From contig JAJEEE010000025.1 in assembly GCA_022821145.1 (NCBI GenBank), positions 82,050 through 146,049 of the forward strand: DNA of 64,000 nucleotides, given 5' to 3'. This DNA is from Acidobacteriota bacterium. Its GTDB lineage: Bacteria; Acidobacteriota; Terriglobia; 20CM-2-55-15. The notes beneath the pieces were generated by a model that ran no database searches, was not told the origin of the DNA, and worked only from the letters and a program-made list of their open reading frames with translations. The translations under genes were made by a program, and so were the position numbers. Every line of letters begins with the position of its first letter. Within the stretch, counting starts at the first letter, position 1. Positions 7,615 to 16,514 of this stretch are shown here, piece after piece.

Positions 7615-9339
7615 ATGTTTTCAGGTTCATTGGCCGCGCTCCTGATGCTGGCGGCCGCGGCACAGGTCCAGGACTACAGCAGCGTGACGACGGAAACGCT
7701 GGAAAGCCCGGACCCGGCCGACTGGCTCTCGTTCAGCCGCACGCTCGACGCCCAGCGCTACAGCCCTCTCGATCAGATCGACCGCGACAACGTCGGCCGG
7801 CTGCAGGTCGCCTGGTCGCGGGGAGCCGGCTCAGGCACCCAGGAAAGCATTCCCCTGGTCCACGACGGCGTCATGTATCTCATCCAACCGGGATCGAACA
7901 TCCTGGCCCTGGACGCCACCAACGGCGATCTCCTCTGGGAGTACGAACGCGAGTACGCCAACCCCAACATGGGCAACACGCGCTCGAAGACGATCGCGAT
8001 CTACGAAGACGTCGTGATCACGACCACGCCGGACTCGTTCGTCGTGGGGCTGGACGCCGCGACGGGCGAGATTCGCTGGGAAACGCGGGCGAACGATCGC
8101 GGACACAGCTCGGGTCCGATCATCGCCGACGGCCGGGTCATCTCCGGCGGCACATGCACGGGCGGCCTCCGCGAAAACTGCTACATCGCCGCGCACGACG
8201 CGCTGACCGGCGAGGAGCTCTGGAAGTTCTACACCGCGCAGGCGCCGGGCGATCCGCCCGCCGACTTCGACAGTTGGGCCGGCGCCCCGGTCGAGACCCG
8301 GCGGGCTTCCACCTGGGGAATGTCCGGTTCCTACGATCCCGAACGACGCCTGGTGTACTGGGGCATCGCCAACCCGACCCCCAACACCCGCCTGGCGCGG
8401 CACGGGGGCGATCCGAACGCGATCCCGCGAACGGCGCCGGCGGACCTCTACAGCAACTCGACGGTCGCGCTTGACGTCGACACGGGCGAGCTGGCCTGGT
8501 ACTACCAGCACCTGCCGGGAGACGACTGGGACCAGGACCTCACGAACGAACGCATCCTGTTGACGACGCCCGTCGATCCCGACCCCGAGCACGTCCGGTG
8601 GATCAATCCCGCCATCGAACCCGGCGAAGTGCGAGACGTGGTGACGGCCATCGGCGAGCCCGGCGGGCTGTGGGTGCTGGACCGCGGCACCGGGGAATTC
8701 CTGTGGGCCACGCCGTTCCCCTACGACATCGACAACTTCGTGATCGCCGACATCGACGTCGAAACCGGCAACGTCTATCCGAACTTCGAGGAGCTGGGCT
8801 TCCAGAACCCCGGGGAACAGCACATCATCTGCTTCTTCAACACCACCAGCTACTGGCCCTCGGCCTACCATCCGGGCACCAACACGCTGTGGGTGCCGTG
8901 GGTGGACAACTGCCTGGACATGACGGCCGGCGACCCGCCCGCGCGGGACAGGCGCGGACCGGTCGTGAACGCCCCGACGCTGGACGAATACGCCGGCGTC
9001 GCCCGGATCGACATGGCCACCGGCCGCATCGACCACGTCTACAAGGGCCGCGCGCCCGGCAACGGCGCCATGCTGGCCACCGCGGGCGGCCTGGTGTTCT
9101 GGGGGGATCTCGACCGCCGATTCCGCGCCTTCGACGTGGACGACGGCGCGATCCTCTGGGAAGGCATCGTGGGCGGACCGATCACGAACAGTACGATCAG
9201 CTACGCCGTCGACGGCAAGCAGTACATCGCGTTGTTCGTGGGCCAGGGCCTGCTGACCGGCCAGTTGATGAACTTGGCCGAGTTGACCGCGCCGCGGGGC
9301 AACAACACGATCGTTGCCTTCGCCCTCCCGGACGAGTAG
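7615..9339 (+). CDS. PQQ-dependent quinoprotein dehydrogenase, periplasmic, no cytochrome domain (copy 1)
   Basis: A 574-residue beta-propeller dehydrogenase with a short signal peptide. Propeller repeats carry the A-x-D-A-x-T/N-G-x-x-x-W pattern (ALDATNGDLLWEYE, ALDVDTGELAWYYQ). The PGDDWDQD segment corresponds to the active-site Asp region of alcohol/methanol dehydrogenases, and the ASTWGMSGSYDPE block is typical of the alcohol group. No CxxCH haem motif is present, so electrons must pass to a separate cytochrome; the diheme cytochromes at 15064 and 21400 are candidates. The vicinal Cys-Cys of methanol dehydrogenase is not seen; Cys residues in GGTCTGG and ENCY could form another disulfide. 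An RBS (GGAAGG) precedes the ATG. Substrate unknown. Confidence 0.85.
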   Translation: MFSGSLAALLMLAAAAQVQDYSSVTTETLESPDPADWLSFSRTLDAQRYSPLDQIDRDNVGRLQVAWSRGAGSGTQESIPLVHDGVMYLIQPGSNILALDATNGDLLWEYEREYANPNMGNTRSKTIAIYEDVVITTTPDSFVVGLDAATGEIRWETRANDRGHSSGPIIADGRVISGGTCTGGLRENCYIAAHDALTGEELWKFYTAQAPGDPPADFDSWAGAPVETRRASTWGMSGSYDPERRLVYWGIANPTPNTRLARHGGDPNAIPRTAPADLYSNSTVALDVDTGELAWYYQHLPGDDWDQDLTNERILLTTPVDPDPEHVRWINPAIEPGEVRDVVTAIGEPGGLWVLDRGTGEFLWATPFPYDIDNFVIADIDVETGNVYPNFEELGFQNPGEQHIICFFNTTSYWPSAYHPGTNTLWVPWVDNCLDMTAGDPPARDRRGPVVNAPTLDEYAGVARIDMATGRIDHVYKGRAPGNGAMLATAGGLVFWGDLDRRFRAFDVDDGAILWEGIVGGPITNSTISYAVDGKQYIALFVGQGLLTGQLMNLAELTAPRGNNTIVAFALPDE

Positions 9340-9429
9340 GGGCTGCCGCGACCGCGGCGTTCAGAAGGTGAGAAATCTATCCCGCCGGGTCATACCGGAA
9401 TTCAACTGTTGCCGCCAAGCGTGACAGAC

Positions 9430-9447
9430 TGTAGTCAATCGGCTACA
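9430..9447. promoter_or_regulatory. Candidate autoregulatory operator / promoter of the toxin-antitoxin pair
   Basis: TGTAG (9430-9434) and CTACA (9443-9447) form a 5-bp inverted repeat around an 8-nt spacer directly before the toxin gene. A TACATT -10-like box (9444-9449) overlaps its right arm and lies 6 nt from the ATG. HigA-type antitoxins normally repress their own promoter through such palindromes. Confidence 0.35.
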
Positions 9448-9455
9448 TTACTAGC

Positions 9456-9803
9456 ATGGTTCGGGTAGTCCACTTCGTATCCGAAGACGGCACGGACTAC
9501 TTCGATGAATGGCTCCAGGACCAAGACGCCGAGACTCGAGCGCGCATCCAGACGCGCATCGACCGGGTCGAGCTGGGCAACTTCGGCGACCACAAGAAGG
9601 TGGGCAAGGGCGTTTCTGAGCTTCGAATCGACTTCGGCCCCGGGTACCGCGTGTACTACGGCCTCGACAGCGAGAAACTGGTGATTCTGCTCGTCGGAGG
9701 AACCAAGAAGCGGCAGTCCCGTGACGTCGTAACGGCCCAGGCCTGTTGGAAGGCGTATAAACAGGAGAAAAGACATGCCCCTGAAAGCACACAGGGCCAG
9801 TGA
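9456..9803 (+). CDS. RelE/HigB-like addiction-module toxin (gp49/PF05973 type)
   Basis: This 115-residue protein fits the 'phage-derived Gp49-like / addiction module killer' family. It has the YFDEWLQDQ start, an ARIQTRIDRVELGNFGDHKKVGKGVSELRI core split over two strands and the GYRVYYG strand. Relatives are ribosome-dependent mRNA interferases. The residues KKRQSRDV near the C-terminal third match the usual basic K-x-x-Q-x-x-D end of the fold; the remaining ~25 residues are an extension that overlaps the antitoxin gene. It overlaps the antitoxin by 29 bp in toxin-first order, as in HigBA-type modules. Confidence 0.8.
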   Translation: MVRVVHFVSEDGTDYFDEWLQDQDAETRARIQTRIDRVELGNFGDHKKVGKGVSELRIDFGPGYRVYYGLDSEKLVILLVGGTKKRQSRDVVTAQACWKAYKQEKRHAPESTQGQ

Positions 9804-10059
9804 CTACCTCAGAACACCTGAAGACATCGCCGCGTACCTGAATGCCGCGCTCGAGGAATCCGACGGCGACCCTCGATTGTTGATGAAGGCCTTTCGCAAC
9901 GTGGCGGCGGCGCAAGGCGGCGTCTCCGAAATCGCGCGTCGAGCCGATGTCGACCGCGTAGGCCTCTCCCGCGGCCTGTCGGGCAACCGGGATCCCCGCC
10001 TCGGCACCGTCACCAAGATCGCGTCCGCCTGCGGGGTGCGGATTCGGTTCGTAGCGTAG
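9775..10059 (+). CDS. HigA-like antitoxin (XRE-type HTH)
   Basis: The 94-residue partner has an N-terminal segment (LRTPEDIAAYLNAALEE) and a helix-turn-helix (VSEIARRADVDRVGLSRGLSG, then GTVTKIASACGV) typical of antitoxins paired with Gp49-like toxins. It should bind the toxin and repress the module. AGGAG at 9762-9766 supports the ATG at 9775. No gene is seen in the 260 bp downstream. Confidence 0.8.
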   Translation: MPLKAHRASDYLRTPEDIAAYLNAALEESDGDPRLLMKAFRNVAAAQGGVSEIARRADVDRVGLSRGLSGNRDPRLGTVTKIASACGVRIRFVA

Positions 10060-10320
10060 TCCGACGGGTGGAGGCGTGATTTCGCTCGACCACGTCGTAA
10101 CCGGGCGGGTGCCTGCCAACGATGGGCTTCGCCGCAAGGCGAGACGACGTGGATGGTTCCTGTAGCCGACCGGTCTGGAAGCGGTATTCGAGGGAACGTG
10201 CGGTGCGGATGTTGTTCGAGCACCGGGGGAGTACGAGTCGCAGTAGGCGGCGATGGGATCGACCGCGCCGGTGATTTCAGGTGCACGTTGACGTATTCGG
10301 CGAACGCGCGGCCGGCGGCG

Positions 10321-10959
10321 TCACTTGCCTGTCGGGGCGGTCGGCAATCGATCCGGCACATAGCCGGCCTCGATCGACATCAACGCTGCACTGAAACCCA
10401 ACACGCCGAGGGCGGGCTCCAGGTAGACTCGATCCGTGACGAAGAACCGGAACGAGAATCGAATCAAGGGCGCCGCGACGGTCTGAGTGGATCGTCGCGT
10501 CACTGTCCGGCCATTGGAATCCCGGTCGACAAAGCGGTGCCTCAAATGGATGGCGCCCATGCCGATGGTGCTGTTCGGCACGAACGGTTTCTGCGGATCG
10601 CGAAAGTCGACGGCCAAGTTGGGTAACGCGATGAAACCATGACTCGTCGATCCCTGACCGTTGTCGTAATCGTTGTCATATAGGTAGATGAATTCGGGGC
10701 GGAACCGCATTCGACCGTACACGTGGTGGGAGTACGATGCGCCGACAGCCAGATAGGTTTCGTCGGAGGGCTCGCCGAAAAGGGAACCGACCAGGAATCC
10801 GAATTCCCGCGTGGCTCTATCCGATTGCGCCCAACCGGCGTTGGGTCCCACCAACGTCGCAACCAGCAAGACCATGACGAATACCGGTCGCGGAGCGCTG
10901 ACGGCCGACGGCGGCGCTTGTCGATCACGACGGGCCATCGACGGTATGGGCAATCTCAT
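10321..10959 (-). CDS. Secreted/outer-membrane beta-barrel protein, unknown function
   Basis: The 212-residue product has a long basic N-region, then a signal core (VFVMVLLVATLVGPNAGWAQ) ending near residue 45. The mature part alternates strands and turns (YLAVGASYSHHVYGRMRFRPEF, split here by a turn, then PNLAVDFRDP and IRFSFRFFVTDRVYLEPALG), consistent with an OmpW/OmpA-like small barrel. I do not recognise a named family. It is divergent from the PQQ gene at 11330 and convergent with the antitoxin, with no other partner. Confidence 0.55.
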   Translation of the reverse strand: MRLPIPSMARRDRQAPPSAVSAPRPVFVMVLLVATLVGPNAGWAQSDRATREFGFLVGSLFGEPSDETYLAVGASYSHHVYGRMRFRPEFIYLYDNDYDNGQGSTSHGFIALPNLAVDFRDPQKPFVPNSTIGMGAIHLRHRFVDRDSNGRTVTRRSTQTVAAPLIRFSFRFFVTDRVYLEPALGVLGFSAALMSIEAGYVPDRLPTAPTGK

Positions 10960-11329
10960 GGCTGTTCTCCGTGTTGAATCGTCGCGCCCATCGCTGAAGC
11001 CGGCATCGAGCCGTATTCGCGATCATATCATCGGCTCGGTTACGCCCTCGCGAACCGAAAACAGGCGACGCGAAACGTCTGAGAGGGGGCTGGCAAGGCG
11101 ACCGAGTAATTCAAGTCCGTTGTTTCCCGTATGTCCCGGGTCTGCGGCGTGTGTCGACCAGCGAACCGGGCGGGACTCCGGAATTTCGGCGCGGGAGCGG
11201 TCGTATCGTGGACCGCGTCGACGAATCCCGTCCAGTCTGTGCGGGCGTCCTCGCTCGTCCTGCCCGTTCGCACCTATAATGAAAGCCGCCTCCAGGGCGA
11301 CGAACTCTTTCCATAGAGGCCAGACGATC
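10960..11329. other. Intergenic region between divergent genes
   Basis: These 370 bp separate the barrel gene (minus) and the second PQQ gene (plus). Apart from the TATAAT at 11275-11280 I see no convincing coding, RNA or repeat element. Short open frames here lack start signals. Confidence 0.5.
11275..11280 (+). promoter_or_regulatory. -10 box (TATAAT) upstream of PQQ dehydrogenase copy 2
   Basis: A perfect TATAAT ends 49 nt before the ATG at 11330, giving an expected leader of about 40 nt. No clear -35 hexamer is visible at 17 nt spacing. Confidence 0.4.
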
Positions 11330-13072
11330 ATGCAGCGCATATGCCGATTCATCGCGGTCCTGGCGGTTCTGCTCGCTGCGCCCGCGCACGCGCAGATCGC
11401 CGACTACACGCCAGTCACCGACGGCATGCTCCTCGATCCGGATCCGGAGGACTGGCTGATGTTCAGCCGGACGTACGACGCGCAGCGTTTCAGTCCCCTC
11501 GACCAGATCCACGCCGGCAACGTCGGAAACCTCGCGATGGCCTGGACGCGCGGGATGCCCGACGGGGCGACCGAAACGATTCCCGTGGTCTACGACGGCG
11601 TGATGTACGTGATCACGCCCGCCGCGACGGTCCAGGCCCTGGACGCGGCCAACGGCGATCTGATCTGGGAATACGAGCGGCCCGACGCGCGGTCGACGCG
11701 GTCGAAAGGCCTGGCGATCTACGAAGACATGATCCTGTACACGGCGCCCGACAGCCACGTCGTGGCCATCGACGCGCGGACCGGCGAGTTGCGCTGGGAA
11801 GCGCCCGCGGAGCGTCGCGGTCATTCCTCGGCGCCGCTGGTGGCCGACGGCAAGGTGATCTCCGGCGGGTCGTGCTTCGGCGATCGCGAGAACTGCTTCA
11901 TGGCCGCGCACGACGCACGCACCGGGGACGAGCTGTGGCGCTTCTACACGACGCCGGCGCCGGGCGAACCGGGCGACGAGACATGGGCGGGCGCGGCCCT
12001 GGAGAACCGCCAGGCGTCGACCTGGGGGCTGCCCGGAAGCTACGACCCGGAGCGGCGTCTCCTGTACTGGGGCGTCGCCAATCCGATGCCCGACTCCCGG
12101 ATGGACCGGCACGACGGCGACCCGGACCGCACGGCGCGTGCGTCTCCGGCCGATCTGTACAGCAACTCGACGCTCGCGCTGGACGTCGATACCGGAGAGC
12201 TGGCCTGGTACTACCAGCACCTGCCGGGCGACGACGCCGACCTGGACCACACGCACGAGCGCACGCTGATCCGGACGCGGGTGGCCCCCGACCCGGAACA
12301 CGTCAAGTGGATCAACCCGACGATCGTTCCGGGTGAAATCCGCGACGTGGCCGTGACACTTCCCGAGGGCGGCGGCATCTTCGTCAACGACCGCGACACC
12401 GGCGAGTTCCTCTGGGCGACGCCGTTTCCCAGCGACGCGCCCGAGATGCTGCTGGAGGACATCGATCCGGAAACCGGACAGACGTTCATCGACTTCGACC
12501 TGGTGTCGAGAGGTCCGGACGAGGTGAGGATCGTCTGCTACTGGAACACGCGCAGCTACTGGCCGACGGCATACCATCCGGGAACCAACTCGCTGTACAC
12601 GTCCTACATCGACAACTGCCGCGAGATATCGACCAGCGGCGGCCGCGGCGGCCGCGGGTCCTGGCGCGTCGTTCCCCGCCCGGGCTCCGATCCGGACGCC
12701 CTGACCGGCATGGCCAAGATCGACATGGAAACCGGCGAGGTGACGCGCTTCGACATGGGACGCGCGCCCGGCAACGGCGCCACGCTGACGACGGCGGGCA
12801 ACCTGGTGTTCCATGGGGACATGAGCCGGCGCTTCAAGGCGTTCGACGCGGAGACCGGCGAGCCGTTGTGGCAGACCGTTCTGGGGGGCAACGTCTCGGT
12901 CAGCACGATCACCTACGCGGTGGACGGCCGGCAGTACGTGGCTGTAATGACCGGAGACAACCCCAAGGTGCCCGAGCTGCTCGGAGTGGCTCCCCAACTG
13001 GAGTTGCCGCGCGGGCACAACGCGGTTTACGTGTTCGCGCTGCCGGCCGCTCGGTCCGAACAGGCGCCGTAG
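11330..13072 (+). CDS. PQQ-dependent quinoprotein dehydrogenase, periplasmic, no cytochrome domain (copy 2)
   Basis: A 580-residue paralogue of the protein at 7615 with a clear Sec signal (residues 1-22, ending AHAQ). The propeller repeats (ALDAANGDLIWEYE, AIDARTGELRWEA), the ASTWGLPGSYDPE block and the PGDDADLDHTHE active-site region are conserved. In copy 1 the last of these reads PGDDWDQD, so the Trp and the second acidic position differ. It carries a GGRGGRGSW insertion at residues ~437-446 that copy 1 lacks. No haem motif is present. The next gene, 33 bp on, encodes the DUF6152 fusion, so this is a second cassette in a different gene order. Substrate unknown. Confidence 0.85.
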   Translation: MQRICRFIAVLAVLLAAPAHAQIADYTPVTDGMLLDPDPEDWLMFSRTYDAQRFSPLDQIHAGNVGNLAMAWTRGMPDGATETIPVVYDGVMYVITPAATVQALDAANGDLIWEYERPDARSTRSKGLAIYEDMILYTAPDSHVVAIDARTGELRWEAPAERRGHSSAPLVADGKVISGGSCFGDRENCFMAAHDARTGDELWRFYTTPAPGEPGDETWAGAALENRQASTWGLPGSYDPERRLLYWGVANPMPDSRMDRHDGDPDRTARASPADLYSNSTLALDVDTGELAWYYQHLPGDDADLDHTHERTLIRTRVAPDPEHVKWINPTIVPGEIRDVAVTLPEGGGIFVNDRDTGEFLWATPFPSDAPEMLLEDIDPETGQTFIDFDLVSRGPDEVRIVCYWNTRSYWPTAYHPGTNSLYTSYIDNCREISTSGGRGGRGSWRVVPRPGSDPDALTGMAKIDMETGEVTRFDMGRAPGNGATLTTAGNLVFHGDMSRRFKAFDAETGEPLWQTVLGGNVSVSTITYAVDGRQYVAVMTGDNPKVPELLGVAPQLELPRGHNAVYVFALPAARSEQAP

Positions 13073-13105
13073 GGTCACCATGGCGCCATGTATGGGAACT
13101 CAAAC

Positions 13106-14161
13106 ATGACTCTACGGACCCTCCTGCCCGTCCTGACCGCGGTTTCATGGTCGTCGCCCGTCGCCTTGGGACACCACAGTTTCGCGGCCAACTTCCAGGT
13201 GGACACCGTCATCGAGCTGGAAGGCGAGGTCATCGCGGTGCGGTGGCAAAACCCCCATATCGAGTTCGACCTTCGGGTTGCCGGCGAGGCCGGGGAAGCA
13301 CGGGTGTGGACAGTGGAGAGCCAAGCCATCAGCGGGCTCCGCGGACGGGGCATCACCGAGCCGTTCGTGAGTCCGGGGGACCGCGTCCGCATCGCGGGCA
13401 ACCCGCCGCGGCGCGAGACCGGCAACGTCTATCTCAGCAACATCCTGCTGGCGGGCGGCGAGGAGCTGGTACTGCGCGGACGCGACGCGGCGCCGCGGTT
13501 CACCGACCGCGCGGCCCCGGACACGGGCGCGCGGTTCGCCACCGAGGGCGACGGCTCGAGCCCCGAGCTGGGACTGTTCCGGGTGTGGACGACGCCCGCG
13601 GCCAGCCCGTTTCCGTTTCCCGAAGACCAGAACCCGGCGCTGGCGCACACCGATTTTCCGTTGACGCCCGAGGCGCGCGCCGTGCTGGAGGCGTTCGATC
13701 CCTTCGCGGACGACCCGACCCTGGATTGCGCCCTCAAGGGCATGCCGACGATCATGGAGCAGCCCTACCCCATGCGGTTCTTCGAGCAGGACGGCAACAT
13801 CGTGATGCACATGGAGGAGTACGACACGATGCGGACGTTCCACATGGGACCCGGCGCGTCGGAGGTCGAACCCGTGCCGGGCATTCTGGGACACTCCGTG
13901 GCGCGCTGGGTGGGCCAGACGCTCATCGTCGAAACGACCCGCGTCGACTGGGGATGGTTCGACACGGTCGGCATCCCCATGAGCGAGGATGCGCGGCTGG
14001 TGGAGTTGTTTACGCTGGCGCCCGACGGCAGCCGGCTGGACTGGCGCATGCGCGTCACCGATCCGGCGACGTTCACCGAGCCGGTCGAATTGTCGAAGTA
14101 TTTCCTGTACGTTCCCGGCGTCGAGGTGCACCCGTTCGACTGCACCGTGAGCGGCGACTGA
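13106..14161 (+). CDS. DUF6152 fused to the DUF6152-partner domain
   Basis: The 351-residue secreted protein has a signal peptide, then HHSFAANFQVD and NPHIEFDLRV (DUF6152, residues ~22-120), followed by a domain (~150-351) similar to the proteins at 5805 and 6628. Shared features are ARWVGQTLIVETTRVD, a VELFTL strand and DPATFTEP. It therefore joins in one chain what cassette 1 makes as separate proteins. ATG 13106 is preferred because GGGAA lies 9 nt upstream and the signal starts there; ATG 13088 would add six residues. Function is unknown and is probably tied to the adjacent PQQ dehydrogenase. Confidence 0.7.
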   Translation: MTLRTLLPVLTAVSWSSPVALGHHSFAANFQVDTVIELEGEVIAVRWQNPHIEFDLRVAGEAGEARVWTVESQAISGLRGRGITEPFVSPGDRVRIAGNPPRRETGNVYLSNILLAGGEELVLRGRDAAPRFTDRAAPDTGARFATEGDGSSPELGLFRVWTTPAASPFPFPEDQNPALAHTDFPLTPEARAVLEAFDPFADDPTLDCALKGMPTIMEQPYPMRFFEQDGNIVMHMEEYDTMRTFHMGPGASEVEPVPGILGHSVARWVGQTLIVETTRVDWGWFDTVGIPMSEDARLVELFTLAPDGSRLDWRMRVTDPATFTEPVELSKYFLYVPGVEVHPFDCTVSGD

Positions 14162-14197
14162 GGGGCGCGCCCCCGGGCATCGAGGACCGGCGCGGCT

Positions 14198-15007
14198 CTA
14201 CCGGTCGCCCAATCCCTCGGTCACTTCGATGTAGGTTCCCGCCGGGTCGGTGAAGAACGCGACCGTCAGGCCGAGGTCGCCGACGGTGCGGGGGCCGTTG
14301 TCGAACTCCACGCCCATCTCGGCCAGATGCGCCGCGAACGCGTCCATGTCGTCCACCTCGAAGCCGATGTGGTCGATCGCGTTGCCGCGGCTCGGCATGG
14401 GCGTGCCGCCCCGCGCCCCGACGAAATCGACGCGCCCGCCGGGCAGGACGGCCGAGGGCAGACCGCGCCGCTCGCCCACCTCGGCTCCGAAGGCCTCCAC
14501 GTACCATGAGCGCAACTCTTCCGGTCCGTCCACGAACAAGTGGATGTGATGGAACTCGATCGGGTTGGGGAGGCCGTCTTCCCGCTGCATCTCGACGCGG
14601 ACGCCGTCGGGCAGGTCCGCGAGGATCTGCCCCGTCTCGGCGTTGTCGAAGAACAGGGTGGCGCCGACTTCCTCGAGCTTCGCGCGAATGTCGTCGTAGC
14701 TCCGGACCGAGAACCCGATGTGGTTGGCCGTCGTGTCGGTCGATGGCGCGCCCGGCGAGCCTTCGGTCAGCAGCAGGTACATTCCCGGGAACTGCAGGAG
14801 CGGCAACGGCCCGGGCCCTTCGACGGCGCCGAGCGTCATCCAGATCTCGCGATGCTGCTCGACGTCCGGTACGGTCAGGTGCACGTGGCCGGTCGAAACG
14901 CCGGACGCGTTCCCCGGAGGGAGCTGCGCCAGGAGCGTCCCCGCGGCCGCCGCGAACGCGACGAGAACCGAAACGTACAACAGGCCGGCATGCTTGCGTA
15001 CAGTCAT
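14198..15007 (-). CDS. Exported VOC-family protein with two glyoxalase-like domains
   Basis: The 269-residue protein has a Sec signal (residues 1-28) and two vicinal-oxygen-chelate modules: residues ~35-140 (HVHLTVPDVEQHREIW ... GMYLLL) and ~148-269 (FHHIHLFVDGPEELRSWY ... HIGFEVDDMDAFAAHL ... GTYIEVTEG). The family includes dioxygenases, glyoxalases and isomerases that bind a metal through His/Glu; candidate ligands are the His of HLFV, the His of DHIGF and the Glu of YIEV. Export of such a protein is unusual. The ATG at 15007 is chosen for the AGAGGTGA that precedes it. It follows the cytochrome gene by 56 bp, probably in one transcript. Confidence 0.75.
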   Translation of the reverse strand: MTVRKHAGLLYVSVLVAFAAAAGTLLAQLPPGNASGVSTGHVHLTVPDVEQHREIWMTLGAVEGPGPLPLLQFPGMYLLLTEGSPGAPSTDTTANHIGFSVRSYDDIRAKLEEVGATLFFDNAETGQILADLPDGVRVEMQREDGLPNPIEFHHIHLFVDGPEELRSWYVEAFGAEVGERRGLPSAVLPGGRVDFVGARGGTPMPSRGNAIDHIGFEVDDMDAFAAHLAEMGVEFDNGPRTVGDLGLTVAFFTDPAGTYIEVTEGLGDR

Positions 15008-15063
15008 GGAGTTCACCTCTTGCTCCGGATCGGACGGGCGGACGGCGACGGCCCGCCGACTCT

Positions 15064-15870
15064 TCATTGTCCGGTCAACGTCGCGAGGTAGCTGACCAGA
15101 TCGGCCAGTTCCCCGACGGTCAATTGCTCCCGGAACGACGGCATCGGCGAATCGACGAGCCCCGACTCGACCAGATCGTCACGGGCGAAGGTCCGGATGC
15201 GCTCGCCGTCGACCAGGATGGACACCGAGTGCGTGTCGTGGTGCAACAACCGGCCCGTCACGGCGGCGGCGCCGGACGGAACGGCGCGGAGGGTCCGGTT
15301 GGCCGGAATCACTTCCGCATTGGGATCGACGACCGACGCAGCCAGCCGATTCCGAATCGCCTCCGCCGTCGGCGGAACGAAACCGCGGCCGCGCCCTCCG
15401 GGAACCGCCCCGACGCTGCTCAGGTCGGGACCGCGCCGGCCGCCCTGCCCGTTCACGCGGTGGCAGTTCATGCACCCGCGCGATTCGAAGATCGCCCGCC
15501 CGCGAGCCGCGTCGCCGCCCGCGCTGGCGTCGGCGAAGCTCACCGTCCCGGACATGGACCGCAGGTAACCGACGACCAGGCCCGCCTGCTCGACACTGAG
15601 ATCGTTCGGCGGCATCCCCGTCCCGTCGACGCCCAACCGGATGATCTCGATCAGTCCCTCGTCGTCGTCGGCCCGGCGGAAAGCGCCCGCCATGAGACTC
15701 GCGCCGGCGATGGCGTCGCCGTCAACGCCGTGGCATCCCGCGCACACCGACTGGTAGATCCGGCCGCCCTCGGCGGCTTCCTCGGGCGTGTAGGCGTGCT
15801 GTGCCGGCGCCGGAACCGCGAGTAGAGCGGCGAGAGCCACGCCGGGAACGCCGATAACGGAAATCTTCAT
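15064..15870 (-). CDS. Periplasmic diheme cytochrome c
   Basis: The 268-residue exported protein (signal to ~residue 24) has two class I cytochrome c domains with CAGCH (near residue 39) and CMNCH (near 129). Downstream Met-containing loops (GTGMPPND and DSPMPSF) are candidate axial ligands. The second domain holds a ~80-residue insertion of the type often found in cytochromes next to PQQ enzymes. It could accept electrons from the quinoprotein dehydrogenases at 7615 and 11330; that is inference from location. The ATG at 15870 is preferred to an upstream GTG at 15885. Confidence 0.8.
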   Translation of the reverse strand: MKISVIGVPGVALAALLAVPAPAQHAYTPEEAAEGGRIYQSVCAGCHGVDGDAIAGASLMAGAFRRADDDEGLIEIIRLGVDGTGMPPNDLSVEQAGLVVGYLRSMSGTVSFADASAGGDAARGRAIFESRGCMNCHRVNGQGGRRGPDLSSVGAVPGGRGRGFVPPTAEAIRNRLAASVVDPNAEVIPANRTLRAVPSGAAAVTGRLLHHDTHSVSILVDGERIRTFARDDLVESGLVDSPMPSFREQLTVGELADLVSYLATLTGQ

Positions 15871-16055
15871 GACTTTCGTATGCACGTCGCCACCATGTTC
15901 GGGAGGTATCGAATGCTACTCCCCGTCGGATTGCGAGGTCAACAACCGGCGTCTCGGAGACGGTTTCGTCGCATTATCGGCGGTACGGCCGCAGGATCCG
16001 CCCTCAAGACACAGTCAACGGCCTCCGTTCGATCGCCAAGACGACGGCCGCATTC

Positions 16056-16502
16056 TCATCGTTCCCGTGCGGATCGCGTTCGGCCTGCCTCCTGCAATTC
16101 CTTCAAGAACCGTGACGGCCTTACGATCGTAGCCGTCTTGTACCGTTGTACGGCCAGCAAGTCGTTGTCGCCACTGACGACCCAACGGGCCCGCCCTTCA
16201 AGAGCTGCCGCGAGAAACTTGTCGTCGTCGGGATCCCGGCATATTTCCATTTCAACCGTCCCACTCACCAGAACAGCCGACTGCGTGAGCGCGCGGATGA
16301 GCGCCGCCGCATCTTGCCGTGTCATCCAGCGGCGCTTCGCAAACTTCTCGTAGAACATCACTCGGCCGATCTCTTCCAATATCGGTGGAGAAAGGACGAG
16401 ATCGAAACGGCCAGTCCGCCAGGCGCGAACGATTCGGTCCTCGGTGCCGCCCTTGATCAGTGTGGCGGAGATCAGAACGTTCGTGTCCAGGACGGCTCGC
16501 AC
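16056..16502 (-). CDS. PIN-domain toxin (COG1569-type putative ribonuclease)
   Basis: The 148-residue protein begins MRAVLDTNVLISATL and has the four acidic clusters of PIN nucleases: D6, the Glu pair in PPILEEIGRV, the Asp cluster in DPDDDKFLAAA and D in SGDNDLLA. PIN toxins cleave RNA in a Mg-dependent way. Translation begins at a GTG 12 bp after the antitoxin stop, so the two are coupled. Confidence 0.8.
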   Translation of the reverse strand: MRAVLDTNVLISATLIKGGTEDRIVRAWRTGRFDLVLSPPILEEIGRVMFYEKFAKRRWMTRQDAAALIRALTQSAVLVSGTVEMEICRDPDDDKFLAAALEGRARWVVSGDNDLLAVQRYKTATIVRPSRFLKELQEAGRTRSARER

Positions 16503-16514
16503 ATGAATACCGCA

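Noticed and set aside
7615-9339. Quinohaemoprotein with its own cytochrome domain
   Set aside because: No CxxCH motif occurs in the protein.
10060-10320. Possible small gene downstream of the antitoxin
   Set aside because: Open frames here lack an RBS and a domain, and merely continue shadow frames of the barrel gene on the other strand.
11111-13081. 656-codon minus-strand open frame
   Set aside because: Antisense to PQQ dehydrogenase copy 2 with shadow composition.
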